This document shows, in pieces, positions 1 through 9,383 of a stretch of 64,000 nt of DNA. How positions within the stretch are numbered: position 1 is the stretch's first letter; each line of letters starts with the position of its first letter. The translations under genes and the position numbers were made by a program. Source of the stretch: Planctomycetota bacterium. GTDB lineage: Bacteria > Planctomycetota > MHYJ01 > WSZJ01 > JACPWG01. The notes below the pieces were generated by a model, which ran no database searches, was not told the origin of the DNA, and was given only the letters and a program-made list of their open reading frames with translations. Where the stretch lies: assembly GCA_016197205.1 (NCBI GenBank), contig JACPWG010000054.1:22963-86962 (forward strand), read 5' to 3'.

Positions 1-28
1 CCATCTCGATCAATTCACCCTTGTTCAT
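1..28 (-). CDS. HU-family DNA-binding protein, N-terminal fragment
   Basis: Only the first nine codons are inside the window, read leftwards from an ATG at 28. They give MNKGELIEM, which matches the usual start of HU/IHF histone-like proteins. A strong AGGAGG ribosome binding site lies at about 33-38, and a consensus promoter lies further upstream (81-108). HU proteins are small abundant nucleoid proteins that bend DNA. The identification rests on a short N-terminus plus strong expression signals, so the exact paralog cannot be named. Confidence 0.72.
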
Positions 29-80
29 TCGTCCTCCTTTTCCTCGAGAATCCATTGAACCCGACCACGAATGGGGCGGG

Positions 81-108
81 ATTATACCCAAGAAGCTAGA
101 CGTGTCAA
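81..108 (-). promoter_or_regulatory. Consensus sigma-70 promoter of the HU gene
   Basis: On the minus strand there is TTGACA (103-108), a 16-base spacer and TATAAT (81-86). Both hexamers are perfect matches. It points at the HU start codon about 50 bases downstream, which fits a highly expressed nucleoid protein. Confidence 0.75.
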
Positions 109-168
109 GGGGAATTCCGAAAATCTTATCGGGCCCCTTCCCTCGGCGCATCTAAGGTGTTTACCTGA

Positions 169-1587
169 TCAGTCCCAGCGGAGGATCTCGAAGCGCACGA
201 CCCGCCGCGTCTCCCCCGTCAGCTTCACTCGCTCCGCGATCGCATGGCCCAGCACCCAGACCGGACCCTCGTCGTCCGCGACCAGGAGGCAGTTCGCACG
301 CTCGGACCGCGGCACTTTCCGGTTGATCAAATACTTCTTCACGTTTTTGTGCCCCGGCGCACCCAGCGGCTGGAACCGGTCCCCGCTCCGCCGCGGGCGG
401 ACGACGAGCCGGCCGCGCACCCGGTCCGCGTCCACGTACTCCTCGTGCGGGCCCTTCAGCGGAAAGCTGCCCGCCAGGTTCGAGAGCCCGGCCTCGCGCA
501 CCTCCGCCGTCACCGACAGCCGCATCCCTTCGAGGTTCGCGCGGCCCGGCACCGCGAGCGGCACGGCCTCCTGCGCCGGCGACTCTTCGCGCGGCCCGCG
601 CCGCAGCCGAAAACGACCGTGCTCCCACTCGATGCGCACCTGCGCGGGCAGGTCCAGCCGGAACGGACCCGGCTGGGCCGACGCCTTCTCCAGCCGGTCG
701 TAGTGGCCCGCGGCGATCCCGCCCAGGTTCCCCTTCAGCCGGCGAATCCCCTCCATCCAGACCGCGATCCGAAAGGCCTCAGGGACCTGCCGCAGCCGCG
801 CCTCCTCCGCCACGAGGTCGCCGGAGGGATCGGCGGCCGCCCCGTCCCAGAACTCTCTCGCGCGTGCCTCCGCCGCGTCCCACGCCAGGCACGCCGTGTC
901 CGCGATCCGCGCCAGCCCCGGCGCGGGATCCCGGCCGAAGATCCGCTTCAGCCCGGGCAGCGCCTCCGCCCGCACGCGGTTCCTCATGAAGCGCGGGTCC
1001 TCGTTCGACGCGTCCTCCCGATGCTCCAACCCTTGCCGCGCCAGCCAGTCCGCCAACTCCTCGCGCCGCGCGCCGAGCAGGGGCCGGACCAGGAGGACCG
1101 GCGAACCCCCGAGGACCGGCCGCGAAGGCAGGATGCCGCGCAGCCCGCGCAGGCCCGCGCCGCGGAAGATCCGCAGGAGGACCGTCTCCGCCTGGTCGTC
1201 CATCGTGTGCGCCACCGCGACCTTCGTCGCGCCCACCTCCTCCGCGAACCTGGCGAGAAACTGATACCTCGCCTGTCGGCCGGCCGACTCGAGCCCCTCG
1301 CCGAGCTCCGCGGCAAGGGCCGCCACGTCCGCGCGTTCCACGCGGCACGGGACACCCAGTTTCTTCGCGAGGTCTTCCACGAAAGCCGCGTCCGCGCGGC
1401 CTTCCTCCCCGCGCAGCCCGTGCTCCAGATGGCCCACGTGGAGCTGCCAGCCCTGCGCAGAGGCAGCCGCGGAGAGCAGCCCCAGCAGGGCCACGGAATC
1501 CGAGCCCCCGGAAACGCCGGCGACGATCCGGTCCCCCGGGGACAGGAGGTGGCGCTCGAGGAGGCGGGCGACGAGCGAAGTCGTCAT
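169..1587 (-). CDS. tilS: tRNA(Ile)-lysidine synthase TilS
   Basis: TilS adds lysine to C34 of the tRNA-Ile with CAU anticodon, using ATP, so that it reads AUA. The 472-residue product has the N-type ATP pyrophosphatase P-loop SGGSDS at residues 26-31, followed by the family landmarks GHLEHGLRG and AHTMDDQAETVLLR. The C-terminal third (VRPRRSGDRFQPLGAPGHKNVKKYL) is the TilS C-terminal domain. The open frame extends upstream, but the ATG at 1587 has a GAGG motif before it and gives the usual N-terminus. The upstream part is low-complexity and not family-like. The gene reads towards HU but has a separate downstream promoter region between them. Confidence 0.95.
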   Translation of the reverse strand: MTTSLVARLLERHLLSPGDRIVAGVSGGSDSVALLGLLSAAASAQGWQLHVGHLEHGLRGEEGRADAAFVEDLAKKLGVPCRVERADVAALAAELGEGLESAGRQARYQFLARFAEEVGATKVAVAHTMDDQAETVLLRIFRGAGLRGLRGILPSRPVLGGSPVLLVRPLLGARREELADWLARQGLEHREDASNEDPRFMRNRVRAEALPGLKRIFGRDPAPGLARIADTACLAWDAAEARAREFWDGAAADPSGDLVAEEARLRQVPEAFRIAVWMEGIRRLKGNLGGIAAGHYDRLEKASAQPGPFRLDLPAQVRIEWEHGRFRLRRGPREESPAQEAVPLAVPGRANLEGMRLSVTAEVREAGLSNLAGSFPLKGPHEEYVDADRVRGRLVVRPRRSGDRFQPLGAPGHKNVKKYLINRKVPRSERANCLLVADDEGPVWVLGHAIAERVKLTGETRRVVRFEILRWD

Positions 1588-1901
1588 TGACAGGGACCTC
1601 GGAGGGATGGAATCATAGGGATGGAGGAGGGAGCGAGCGGGGGGCCGCGGGCACCGCGAGGGCGGCGACCGCGGCCACCGCGACGACAACTACGTTGAGG
1701 ACGGCGAGGACGAAGACAACGACGGCGACGGCGACGACGACGGTCGATAGTACTTGAGACAGGGACGAGGGACGGTGGAATCTCAGGCAGGGTTGACGAA
1801 ACGCAGAGGCGCAGAGACGCAGAGGACGTTCCGTGGATTGAACGTCAGGAGCGTCGCCGCGGTTCTGTAAAAAAAAGACCGTTAGGATAGACAGGCGCCA
1901 G

Positions 1902-2028
1902 TGGCTTGTTGTCGAAGTCCAGACACGACGCCTGGGGGCGCGGGCCTCCGGCCCGCGCGAACGGCCACAGGGGCTGCGACCCGCTCTGCCGGAGTTTACG
2001 ACCGTGTTCGAAGCTCGTCAACGGGCCA
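1902..2028 (-). mobile_element. 127-bp MITE-like element, copy 1 (degenerate)
   Basis: The element matches four other copies in the window (10383, 24034, 55002, 63643), and all five are 127 bp long. The ends are inverted repeats of about 18 bp, here decayed at the left (tggcttgttgtcgaagtcc) and intact at the right (cgtcaacgggcca). The centre holds the GC-rich palindrome gcgcgggcctccggcccgcgc. It has no open frame of its own, as expected of a non-autonomous element. Confidence 0.7.
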
Positions 2029-2252
2029 TGCATCCTGGAATGGGACGACCCAGGACGCGCGGATCGAGACCCGATGATAGCATCTTCCCGCCCGAAGACA
2101 AGGGCACGTCAAGAACCAACTCCCGCGGTTCGGCAAGCAGGGAGTTCTTCAGGAAAAGGCTCAAGGCTCGCAGTCCGCGATTCCGTGCCCGGGCTGCGTT
2201 CGATGGAGGTCATGGAGAATTGAACTTTGAGCCTTGTCTGAGTCTTGAACCC

Positions 2253-2388
2253 CTACCGGTGAACTTCTTGAAAGCGTCTCCAGATTCGCAGGCGACGAAA
2301 CCACAAAGACTCGAAGTCACGAAGACCACAAAGGCGCTTTTCGGCCGAGCCAAACTCGCCCCCCTCAGTGACGGTCCTTCGTGGTCTT
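2253..2388 (+). repeat. 136-bp dispersed repeat, copy 1
   Basis: This begins ctaccggtgaacttcttg and ends tccttcgtggtctt. It is repeated in the same orientation at 47038-47173 with about five mismatches over the same 136 bases. It lies in the leader of the metallopeptidase-like gene. It has no obvious coding content. Confidence 0.8.
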
Positions 2389-2474
2389 GCATTGAGAATG
2401 CACTCGGGTCGCTCCCCTGCCCCTCCGACGAGGGAGGTATCTCCTTACGGGCTCCAAGTAGGAGGTCCAACCCC

Positions 2475-3536
2475 TTGAGGTTTGCCGTGCTTTTCGCCGC
2501 CGCCCTGCTTGCGCCGCTCGCAGGCGCCGAGGAACCCCTCCGGCGCGGCCGGGACGTCATCTTTGTCCGGCCTACCACGACGATCGGATATGACCACCAG
2601 GTCGCGTTGGAGTTCGAAACGCTCGGCCCGGACCAGGACGCGCAGGTCTCGGAGCGCATCCTTGGTTTCGCGCCGCTCGCTCGCGAGGTCCGTGACTACC
2701 GCTCCCACCGGCGCTCCCGCGGACTCGTGGCCCTCCCCCTCTACGTGGCGCTCGCCCGCGGCTTCGTGGGCACGACCTACTGCGTGCGCCAAGGCTTCCT
2801 CCTGCACACGCCGCTGCCGTCGGGCGAGAGCGATACCCAGTTCCGCATCGCGCCCGTCGTGACCCTTTCGGGCTCCTCGCTCAAGGCCATCGAGGCGGGG
2901 AAGGGGGAGGAGGGGCTGGGGGTGCTCTGCCACGAAGCGGGACACGCGCTCATGTCGGTCGCCTACCCGCTGCCCTTGTACCCGGGGAGCGCGCCCGAGG
3001 GACTGCGCGACCTCCTGACGTCCGAAGGGCACTGGTACGGCAAGGTCACGGACCCGCTCTTCGCGTACTCGGAGGGTTGGGCGGAGTTCTGCGAGTTTTT
3101 CTACACGAACCGCGCCCTGCCCCCGACGCTGCTGCAGACGCGAGAGGGGCAGGGGCCCCAGGCGAAGACTCGTCCGCTGACCGCCGAGGAGATCCGGAAG
3201 TGCGAAGGGGCGCAGGCCTATCTGCTCCTCGCGGTCGCGCGCGCGGTGGAGGACGAGGACATCGTGCGCCGATGGCTCTCCACGATGGCCCGCTCCCGAC
3301 CGCGGACGATGATGGAGCTGCTCGCGCGCTACGTCGAAGCCCACCCTGAGCGAGGGGAGGCGGTCGAGAAGGCGGTCGCGGAGGCCAGCGGTGGCCGCTT
3401 CCACGTGGACAAGGACTACGGGGCCGGCGACCTCTTCCGGGATCAGGCGGATTCCTGGCGGCGGCTAGGCGAGGCGCTCGCCGACAGGCTCCGGGCGCTC
3501 CGGAAGGCCGCGGAGGGCGGCGAAAAAAAGAAGTAG
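2475..3536 (+). CDS. Secreted HEAGH-type metallopeptidase-like protein
   Basis: The product is 353 residues if started at the TTG at 2475, which has AGGAGGT nine bases upstream and immediately opens a signal peptide (MRFAVLFAAALLAPLAGA). The open frame continues far upstream, but only through repeats. A zinc-protease motif HEAGH is at residues 153-157, and a second acidic element, SEGWAEF, at 199-205 is placed like the third zinc ligand of gluzincins. Between and after these the sequence is not one I recognise. The likely role is a periplasmic or secreted peptidase, inferred from the motifs only. It converges on the large RsbU-like gene, with about 110 bp between the two stops. Confidence 0.65.
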   Translation: MRFAVLFAAALLAPLAGAEEPLRRGRDVIFVRPTTTIGYDHQVALEFETLGPDQDAQVSERILGFAPLAREVRDYRSHRRSRGLVALPLYVALARGFVGTTYCVRQGFLLHTPLPSGESDTQFRIAPVVTLSGSSLKAIEAGKGEEGLGVLCHEAGHALMSVAYPLPLYPGSAPEGLRDLLTSEGHWYGKVTDPLFAYSEGWAEFCEFFYTNRALPPTLLQTREGQGPQAKTRPLTAEEIRKCEGAQAYLLLAVARAVEDEDIVRRWLSTMARSRPRTMMELLARYVEAHPERGEAVEKAVAEASGGRFHVDKDYGAGDLFRDQADSWRRLGEALADRLRALRKAAEGGEKKK

Positions 3537-3648
3537 GGGCGCCCCTTGTGGTCGCCCGCGAGGGGAAACGGCGTGAGGGACCGTTATCGTCCACCCGCCG
3601 CAGGCGCGGCCCTTCCGGCCCCCCGCGATGAGCTGCCCGCGCGACCCG

Positions 3649-6600
3649 CTACATGTCGAGCGGTGCCCCTCCGCGGGGCTTGCGCTTGAGGAACTTCTGC
3701 CAGCGCTCTTCCCCCTCCGGCGGCGTGGTGGCGGCGGAGGGATCCGCAGGGGCGGGCGTGGGCGGGGCGCCCCAGGCGTCCGCAGGGGGAGGGGTCCCCG
3801 GGACCGGTGGGGGTGGCCAGGCATTCGGGTCCTGCCCGGCCCATGGGCCCGCGTCGGCGGGGGGTGGTTCGGCGGGCGTGGCGGGCCGATCCCAAGCGGC
3901 GACGCCGGGCGACTGTGCGCCCCAGGAATTCGGATCGTAGGGGGGCTGAACGGGATAGCCGCCGGCCGGATCCTGCGCCGGGCCGGGGGCCGGCGCCGCG
4001 CCACCCCAGTAGGCATCCCCGGGCGGCGGGCCCGCGGCGCCCTGCTCTCCGGCCGGCCAGCTTGTCGCGCCCGGCTCCGACGCGCCGGGCGGGTAGGCCT
4101 CCGGTGGATAGGCTGAGCCGGGGTAGGCCTGCGAGGCATCTGCGGGTTGGGAGTAGGCCTCCGGCGCATAGCCGGCGGGCGCACCCTGCGCCGGCACGCC
4201 CCACGCTCCGTAGCCGGGCGGCTGCTGTTGCTCCTGCGACCAGCCCGCGGGCTGGACTTCCGGAGGCATGGGCGGGTAGGCGGGCTCGCCGGGGTCTCCC
4301 GCGGCCATCGGGTCCTCGGGGAGGGGCTCGGGCCGCTGTCCCCAGGAGTCGTCCGCCGGCGGTTGGGATGGGGCGGGGAGGGGCGCCTCGGACCAACCCT
4401 GCGCCTCCTGGCCCTCCGCGGCCCAGTTCCCGGCTGCCTGGAACTTCGCCTCTTGCGCCCTCGCCTCCGCGGCACGCGCCGCCTCCTCCCGGTCGGCCGC
4501 GTCCTTGACGGCGGCGCGGAGCAACTCGGTCGGACGCGACTGGATCGGCGGCGGCGGGATGGATCTCAGCGGGTCCTGCACCGAGGCCGCGAGCCACGGC
4601 GGGATGACGAGTCCCGCGGGAGGCGCGACCGCCGGAGCAGGCGCAGGCGGGGGCGCGGGGGCGACAGCGGGCGCGGGCGGAGCGGGGGGGACCTGCCGGG
4701 TAGCCGCCGACCGCGTGGGCGCAGCCGCGGCAGCCGCCGGTGGCTGCTGCGTGGCGGCGGGCACGACCGGAGGGGGAGCGGGGGGCGGAGCGGCAGGCGG
4801 GCTTGCGGGGGAGGCCGGCGCGGCGCCCCGATTTCGGGCCATCGCGAGGATCTTGCGCCGCTTCTCAGCGATCTCTTCAGGGGAGGGCGCGGCGACCGCG
4901 GGCTCTTCCGCATGCGCCTCGGTCGGTGCAGGTGCCGGGGCGGGGGCGGGGGCGGGGGCGGGGGCGGGGGCGGTCGGGAGTTTGCTCGGGGGCGCGGGTG
5001 GAGTGCTGGTGCCGGGGGTGACGGTCATCTCGTTCAGGAAATCAACGTCAATGTCCAGCTCCCCACCCGTGTTCCCCGGCTCGACGCTGTCCAGGCTCAT
5101 GCCCTCAGGGCCGGTGGGCGCGGCCATGGAGGGCGTCAGGCTCGAAGCCTCGGCCGGACTGGGCGGTTGGAGGTCGGAGGGCGCCGTCGGGCCGGCCCCC
5201 GCACCCGCCCCGCTGACCCGCAACTCTTGGAAGAAGTCGTCCTCCGCGTCCGGCGCCCCCGTTTCCTCCAGCCCAACGATTTCCCCTTCGACGCCCGCGG
5301 TCATGGGCGCGGGTGCAGGCGGAGCGGGGGCCTGCATGGCAGGGGCGTTGTCGGCGGGCACCCCCTGCGCGGAGGCGGCCTCGAGCGGGCTGCCGAGCGG
5401 CTTGACACCCTTGGGCAGCGTCCCCGCGGCCTCCATGTCCGCGAGCTGTTCGAAGACGGACTTCGGCACGACGTCCCCCTGGCGGGGGAGGAAATGGAGG
5501 CTCAAGATCGTGATGTCGTCGCTCTGGTGGGCCTCTCCCCGGTGGGCCTCGATCCCGGCGACCAGCGCGCGCACCACGTCGTCCGACGACTTTTCATGGT
5601 TCAGGTTCACCACCTTGAGCATCTTTTTTTCGGTCCATTCCTCTTCCTTGTCGTTCATCGCCTCCGGCACGCCGTCCGTGTAGAAGATGAGGCGGTCGCC
5701 CGGCTGCAGGTCCATCACCTGTTCCTTGATGGCCCGCTCGAACGCGGGCCCCGCGGAAAGGCCGAGCGGCATGCCGCTGATGTCGAGGAGCGAGCAGAAG
5801 CCGTCGGCCGCGCTGTAGAGCACGGGCGGATTCTGTCCCGCGTTCGCGATGGTCACGCGGTGGGTCCGCGTGTCCAGGATGCCGTAGCAGCAGGAGAAGA
5901 AGAGGCCGCGCTTGATGTCGCGTTGGATCGGCTTGTTCATCTGGACCACGGTGTCGCGCGCGGTGGGGCACATGCCGGAGAGCATGCGGAACACGCTTCT
6001 GGCCATGACCATGATCATGGCGCCGGAGATGCTCTTGCCGGAGACGTCGCCGACGATGAAGCCAAAGCGGTGGTCGTCGAGCTGCACCATGTCGAAGTAG
6101 TCACCGCTGACTTCGAGCGCGGCCTGGTAGTAGACCCCGAGGTCGTACCCCGGGATCTGGGGCAGCTCCTGGGGAATGAGCCTCTGCTGGATCTCCTTCG
6201 CCTTCTTCATCTCGTCCTGCGTCACGGAGGTGAGCTCGCCCTTGAGCTTCTCCTTTTCCTCCTCGACGAACTTCTCGGCCTCTTCGACGGTCTGCGGGGG
6301 CGGCACGGCCTCGATGGCGGGCTTCAGGTCCTCGACCGCGTGCCGGATCCGCGCGCCGTCCACTGGCTTGACCAGGAAGTGTTTCTTGGGGTAGGAGGAG
6401 ATCTCGAAGGCCTCGGCGAAATTCGAATTCGCGGCCGTGACGACCACGGGGATGTCGCGTCCCTCCTTCTTCAAGCCCGCGAGGATGTCGAGGCCGCTCA
6501 TCCCGGGGAGACGAATCGAAGTGATGACGCAGTCCAGGGTCTTGGTCGCGCGGATGGCGTCGAAGGCCACCTTGCCGTCCGTGAACGCGAAGATCTTGTA

Positions 6601-8085
6601 CTCGGGGCCGAGGGCCTGACTGTAGGACTGGGTCGCGGCCTGGTCCGTGTCGACGATGATGACGGTGCCGCCGGGCTTCTTCGCGGCGGTCTGCCCCTCC
6701 GGCATCGGCAGCAGCTTGAAGAGGGTCGCCATCCGGTCCTGGCGTTCCGTAAGGTCCGGCGTGAGCCGAGCGATCGACTGGGCGATCACGTCCACCATGC
6801 TCACGATGTCCTCGGGGTTCGTCGTGTACTTCCCGAACGCCTCCTTGAGCTTGACGGGGTCGATCTTCCCGAGCTTCAGCTCGTTCTGGATGAGGGTGGC
6901 CCGGAACTCCGGCGTGAGGCGCGAGACGAAGGCGTCCGGATCGATCTTGTCGGGATCGTCGACGACGGCGCCGAACATTGCCTCCTGGGCTTCCGGGGGG
7001 AGGAGGGTGGCGAGTCGCCGCATGTTGTCGCGGGCCGACTCCAGGTCGAGGTCGGCCGTGCTTTGCAGGGCGACGGGTTCGAGGAGGGCCTGGGTCTTGT
7101 TCGTGATCTCCTCGCTGGTCCCCTGGAGCCCCCCGGCAAGGGTCGGCATCATGTTCATCATGTCGACCGGCGAAGGGGCGAGGTCCTGGAGCATTTTTTT
7201 CAGGTCGTCCTGGGAGGGCGTGCCGCCGTTCAGCTCGTTCGAGAGGAGGTTGCCGCGGAACCGGGGCGAGAGGCGTTGCAGGACCGACGCGGGATCCACT
7301 TCCGCGGGGATGGCGTAGCTGCGCCCGAAGATCTGTTCCTGGACCTTCGGCGGGAGGTTGACGACCAGCTCCTGGATGTTCTGTTGCGCGCCGGTGACGC
7401 CGAGGGGCTGGAGGGCCCCCTCCGCCATGGACCGGAAGGAAATGGAGAGCTTCTGTTTCAACTCCTCGGGGGAGACGTTCGGATTGTCAAGGGTGGGGAG
7501 CATGTCCTTGAAGAACTGGACCGCCTTTTCCATCGCGGCCGGCACGTCCCCCGGCGAGGCCGCGACGGCCTCCTTCATCGTGGTCTTGAGCGACTCCTCG
7601 AGCAGCTTCAGCACTTCTTCGCGCGAGATGCCCGCCGCCCCGCCGGCGTTCTCCTGGCCCTCGAACCCGATCTCCTGGATCTTGAGCGTCTGGTAGGTGT
7701 TGATCAGGGCGGGATCGAGCCGGTTGTTCTTGATCGCCTCATCCGGCTTCATCAAGAGGAGGCCGGTGAGGGAGAGGAACTCCGTGAAGTTCAGGTTGCC
7801 CTGGAAGGTGATGCTGGAGATGTTCTTGTTTTTGATCATGTCGAGGAAGGACTTCGTGGCGAGGGACGTGTCCATCACCGCCTTCCCCTGGACGACCAGC
7901 ACGCCTTCGTGGGCGGAGAGGACCAGGTTGGGGTCCTTCGCGACGATGGAGGTCATGCTGCTAAAGGCCGCGTTGAGATCCTTTTGCACCTGGGGGTGGT
8001 TGGCGGAGTACATCCGTTGTCCGCGGATGGCCTTGTTGAGGGCGCGGAGGAACTCGACGACCGCTGATCGGCTATCCACCGCCAT
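3649..8085 (-). CDS. RsbU-like PP2C phosphatase with pseudo-receiver and long Pro/Ala tail
   Basis: This 1478-residue protein has an N-terminal regulatory half of unrecognised family (1-470), which includes three similar stretches of the type RLSPRFRGNLLSNEL. A receiver-like domain follows (about 473-590), then a SpoIIE/RsbU phosphatase domain (about 630-865) with SGDYFD, GDVSGKSISGA, YTDGVPEA and SDDIT. A Pro/Ala/Gln-rich tail runs from about 900 to the end. Such phosphatases dephosphorylate anti-anti-sigma factors in partner-switching pathways. In the receiver, the usual phosphoacceptor Asp before IRLPGMSG is Ser (CVITSIRLPG), so it is probably not phosphorylated there. The ATG at 8085 is chosen because the family-like sequence begins there; the upstream frame is junk-like. 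No anti-sigma partner is adjacent. Confidence 0.85.
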   Translation of the reverse strand: MAVDSRSAVVEFLRALNKAIRGQRMYSANHPQVQKDLNAAFSSMTSIVAKDPNLVLSAHEGVLVVQGKAVMDTSLATKSFLDMIKNKNISSITFQGNLNFTEFLSLTGLLLMKPDEAIKNNRLDPALINTYQTLKIQEIGFEGQENAGGAAGISREEVLKLLEESLKTTMKEAVAASPGDVPAAMEKAVQFFKDMLPTLDNPNVSPEELKQKLSISFRSMAEGALQPLGVTGAQQNIQELVVNLPPKVQEQIFGRSYAIPAEVDPASVLQRLSPRFRGNLLSNELNGGTPSQDDLKKMLQDLAPSPVDMMNMMPTLAGGLQGTSEEITNKTQALLEPVALQSTADLDLESARDNMRRLATLLPPEAQEAMFGAVVDDPDKIDPDAFVSRLTPEFRATLIQNELKLGKIDPVKLKEAFGKYTTNPEDIVSMVDVIAQSIARLTPDLTERQDRMATLFKLLPMPEGQTAAKKPGGTVIIVDTDQAATQSYSQALGPEYKIFAFTDGKVAFDAIRATKTLDCVITSIRLPGMSGLDILAGLKKEGRDIPVVVTAANSNFAEAFEISSYPKKHFLVKPVDGARIRHAVEDLKPAIEAVPPPQTVEEAEKFVEEEKEKLKGELTSVTQDEMKKAKEIQQRLIPQELPQIPGYDLGVYYQAALEVSGDYFDMVQLDDHRFGFIVGDVSGKSISGAMIMVMARSVFRMLSGMCPTARDTVVQMNKPIQRDIKRGLFFSCCYGILDTRTHRVTIANAGQNPPVLYSAADGFCSLLDISGMPLGLSAGPAFERAIKEQVMDLQPGDRLIFYTDGVPEAMNDKEEEWTEKKMLKVVNLNHEKSSDDVVRALVAGIEAHRGEAHQSDDITILSLHFLPRQGDVVPKSVFEQLADMEAAGTLPKGVKPLGSPLEAASAQGVPADNAPAMQAPAPPAPAPMTAGVEGEIVGLEETGAPDAEDDFFQELRVSGAGAGAGPTAPSDLQPPSPAEASSLTPSMAAPTGPEGMSLDSVEPGNTGGELDIDVDFLNEMTVTPGTSTPPAPPSKLPTAPAPAPAPAPAPAPAPTEAHAEEPAVAAPSPEEIAEKRRKILAMARNRGAAPASPASPPAAPPPAPPPVVPAATQQPPAAAAAAPTRSAATRQVPPAPPAPAVAPAPPPAPAPAVAPPAGLVIPPWLAASVQDPLRSIPPPPIQSRPTELLRAAVKDAADREEAARAAEARAQEAKFQAAGNWAAEGQEAQGWSEAPLPAPSQPPADDSWGQRPEPLPEDPMAAGDPGEPAYPPMPPEVQPAGWSQEQQQPPGYGAWGVPAQGAPAGYAPEAYSQPADASQAYPGSAYPPEAYPPGASEPGATSWPAGEQGAAGPPPGDAYWGGAAPAPGPAQDPAGGYPVQPPYDPNSWGAQSPGVAAWDRPATPAEPPPADAGPWAGQDPNAWPPPPVPGTPPPADAWGAPPTPAPADPSAATTPPEGEERWQKFLKRKPRGGAPLDM
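4932..4973 (-). repeat. GCGGGG tandem tract inside the RsbU-like tail
   Basis: Several perfect 6-bp units (gcgggg) encode an Ala-Pro dipeptide run in the C-terminal tail of the RsbU-like protein. Such tracts can change length by slippage without shifting the frame. Confidence 0.75.
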
Positions 8086-8292
8086 GCTGCAAGACTCCGC
8101 GAAGGAAGGGTGGCTCCGTAGGGTCAGGTAGGGAGCGTTCGTTTTCTGGGGACTCGCTTCGCCGTGGTTCCGCTGTCGCCCGGCGGTTGCACGGCCGCGC
8201 CGCCACTGTAGCAAACGGGCCGCGTGCCTGTCAAAGACTCCCAGCGCGGCGCGTCCGGGCGGCGGTGCGCGCCGGCCTCCGGGCCCCGTCCT

Positions 8293-9246
8293 TCACGGTT
8301 TGCACGTGCGACACCGACTCTTTCCGGCGTCCAGGGCTCGATCCCGCGTGTCGAAACGAACTCGGTGGCCGGCGGGGAGCTGCGGGACGTGCTCGCAGTC
8401 GGGTCGGTGAAACCGCTCGGAGGTCCGGCTGCTCAGGTAGAACGGCGCGGGGTCCGGCGGGGGCAGCGCCCAGATCCCTCTCTTCGCCGCCCGCGCCTCC
8501 TGCTGGGCGGCGAGGAGCTCTCGAAAGTGCAAGGCGTTTTGGTGATGGCCGTAGAAGCGGACCATCCCGTTCCTGAGCAGCTCGGCCTGCACCAGGCGAG
8601 GCGGCTCTCCCTTCGAGGGGACGACCCACGCATACGCGAGCAGCCGATGGTAGGTGTCCTCGCGCTCGCTGTCGAACTCCAGGTACAGCTCGCCCTTCTC
8701 GAGCAGGGACTTCGCGAGGGCGCGCGCGTCGGCGAAGAGCGGCTCGTCATGCTCCGGCGCGTCGACGCCGAGCATCCGCACTTGGTGGCCGGACTTGAGC
8801 CGGAAGGAGTCGCCGTCGACCGTGCTCTTGAAGGCTTCGTGTTGCAGCTTTTCGAGATCCGAGGGCGGCTGGAGCGGCGCGGCCGAAGCTGCCGAAGACG
8901 CTCGATCCGGCGACGCGGTGGACGAGCCCGCCGGCGGGACGGCAACGGCCGCGGGCGCAGGGGCCGGGTGTCCGGCGTCGGGAGCCGGGAGGTGGGCCGG
9001 CTCGGCGTCGTTTCCTCGGAGCGAGGGACGGGTCCCCGGCGCCGGGGGTGCCTCGGCGGCGCTCTCCGCCGACCCGCCGCCGGGCGCCGCGGAAGGGGGC
9101 GGCGTCGAGGTCGTGCGCGGCGTGAGGACGCCGCGCAGGGCCGCCAGTGCGACCAGGCCCAGGACGACGCCGAGGGTGAGCGCCGTTCGGGGGGAGGAGG
9201 TGTGACGAGCGGGACGCCGCTCCGGCTGGACTCTCGATCGTCCCAT
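8293..9246 (-). CDS. Staphylococcal-nuclease-like protein with C-terminal Cys domain
   Basis: The product has 317 residues. Residues about 20-45 are a single membrane anchor (ALTLGVVLGLVALAALRGVL), followed by a Pro/Ala/Ser linker to about 150. A thermonuclease (SNase) domain follows, with VDGDSF, VRMLGVDAPE and TYHRLLAYAWV carrying the expected Arg, Asp/Glu and Arg catalytic positions. The last 40 residues (HRPDCEH...SRCRTCKP) resemble the small Cys-containing domain found after some bacterial SNase domains and related to the Ada zinc-binding fold. This suggests a membrane-tethered extracytoplasmic nuclease. The start at 9246 has GAGGA before it and avoids overlap with the receiver gene upstream. 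Confidence 0.8.
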   Translation of the reverse strand: MGRSRVQPERRPARHTSSPRTALTLGVVLGLVALAALRGVLTPRTTSTPPPSAAPGGGSAESAAEAPPAPGTRPSLRGNDAEPAHLPAPDAGHPAPAPAAVAVPPAGSSTASPDRASSAASAAPLQPPSDLEKLQHEAFKSTVDGDSFRLKSGHQVRMLGVDAPEHDEPLFADARALAKSLLEKGELYLEFDSEREDTYHRLLAYAWVVPSKGEPPRLVQAELLRNGMVRFYGHHQNALHFRELLAAQQEARAAKRGIWALPPPDPAPFYLSSRTSERFHRPDCEHVPQLPAGHRVRFDTRDRALDAGKSRCRTCKP

Positions 9247-9383
9247 CAACGTCCTCGCAGCGAGACGGCGCGTTCCGTCGATTCCGGAGTGCGGTGCGAT
9301 CGCGTGAGGGGCTCTCGTGCGCGACTTCGGAGGGAGCGGGCGTCTCGCCGCCGCGAGCCCGGAGAAAAGCCCCACGGGGATCG

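Larger units (their letters stand above)
1588..2474. other. 887-bp gene-free stretch with several repeats
   Basis: From about 1680 to 1745 there is a GAC/GGC-rich low-complexity run. At 1800-1828 there is a gcagaggcgcagagacgcag motif, whose reverse complement recurs near 31603-31630. A 127-bp inverted-repeat element (1902-2028) and one copy of a 136-bp dispersed repeat (2253-2388) follow. A text-like ggctcaagg/tttgagcctt pair lies between them (2155-2250). No open frame here looks coding. Confidence 0.7.

Noticed and set aside
1680..1745. GAC/GGC-rich run considered as a CRISPR-like or coding repeat
   Set aside because: The units are irregular and too short, with no spacers or cas genes. It is simple low complexity.
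4147..8067. A 1306-codon plus-strand frame opposite the RsbU-like gene
   Set aside because: It is the antisense of a protein with intact PP2C motifs. The translation is Arg/Gly/His-rich low complexity, an effect of GC-biased third positions.
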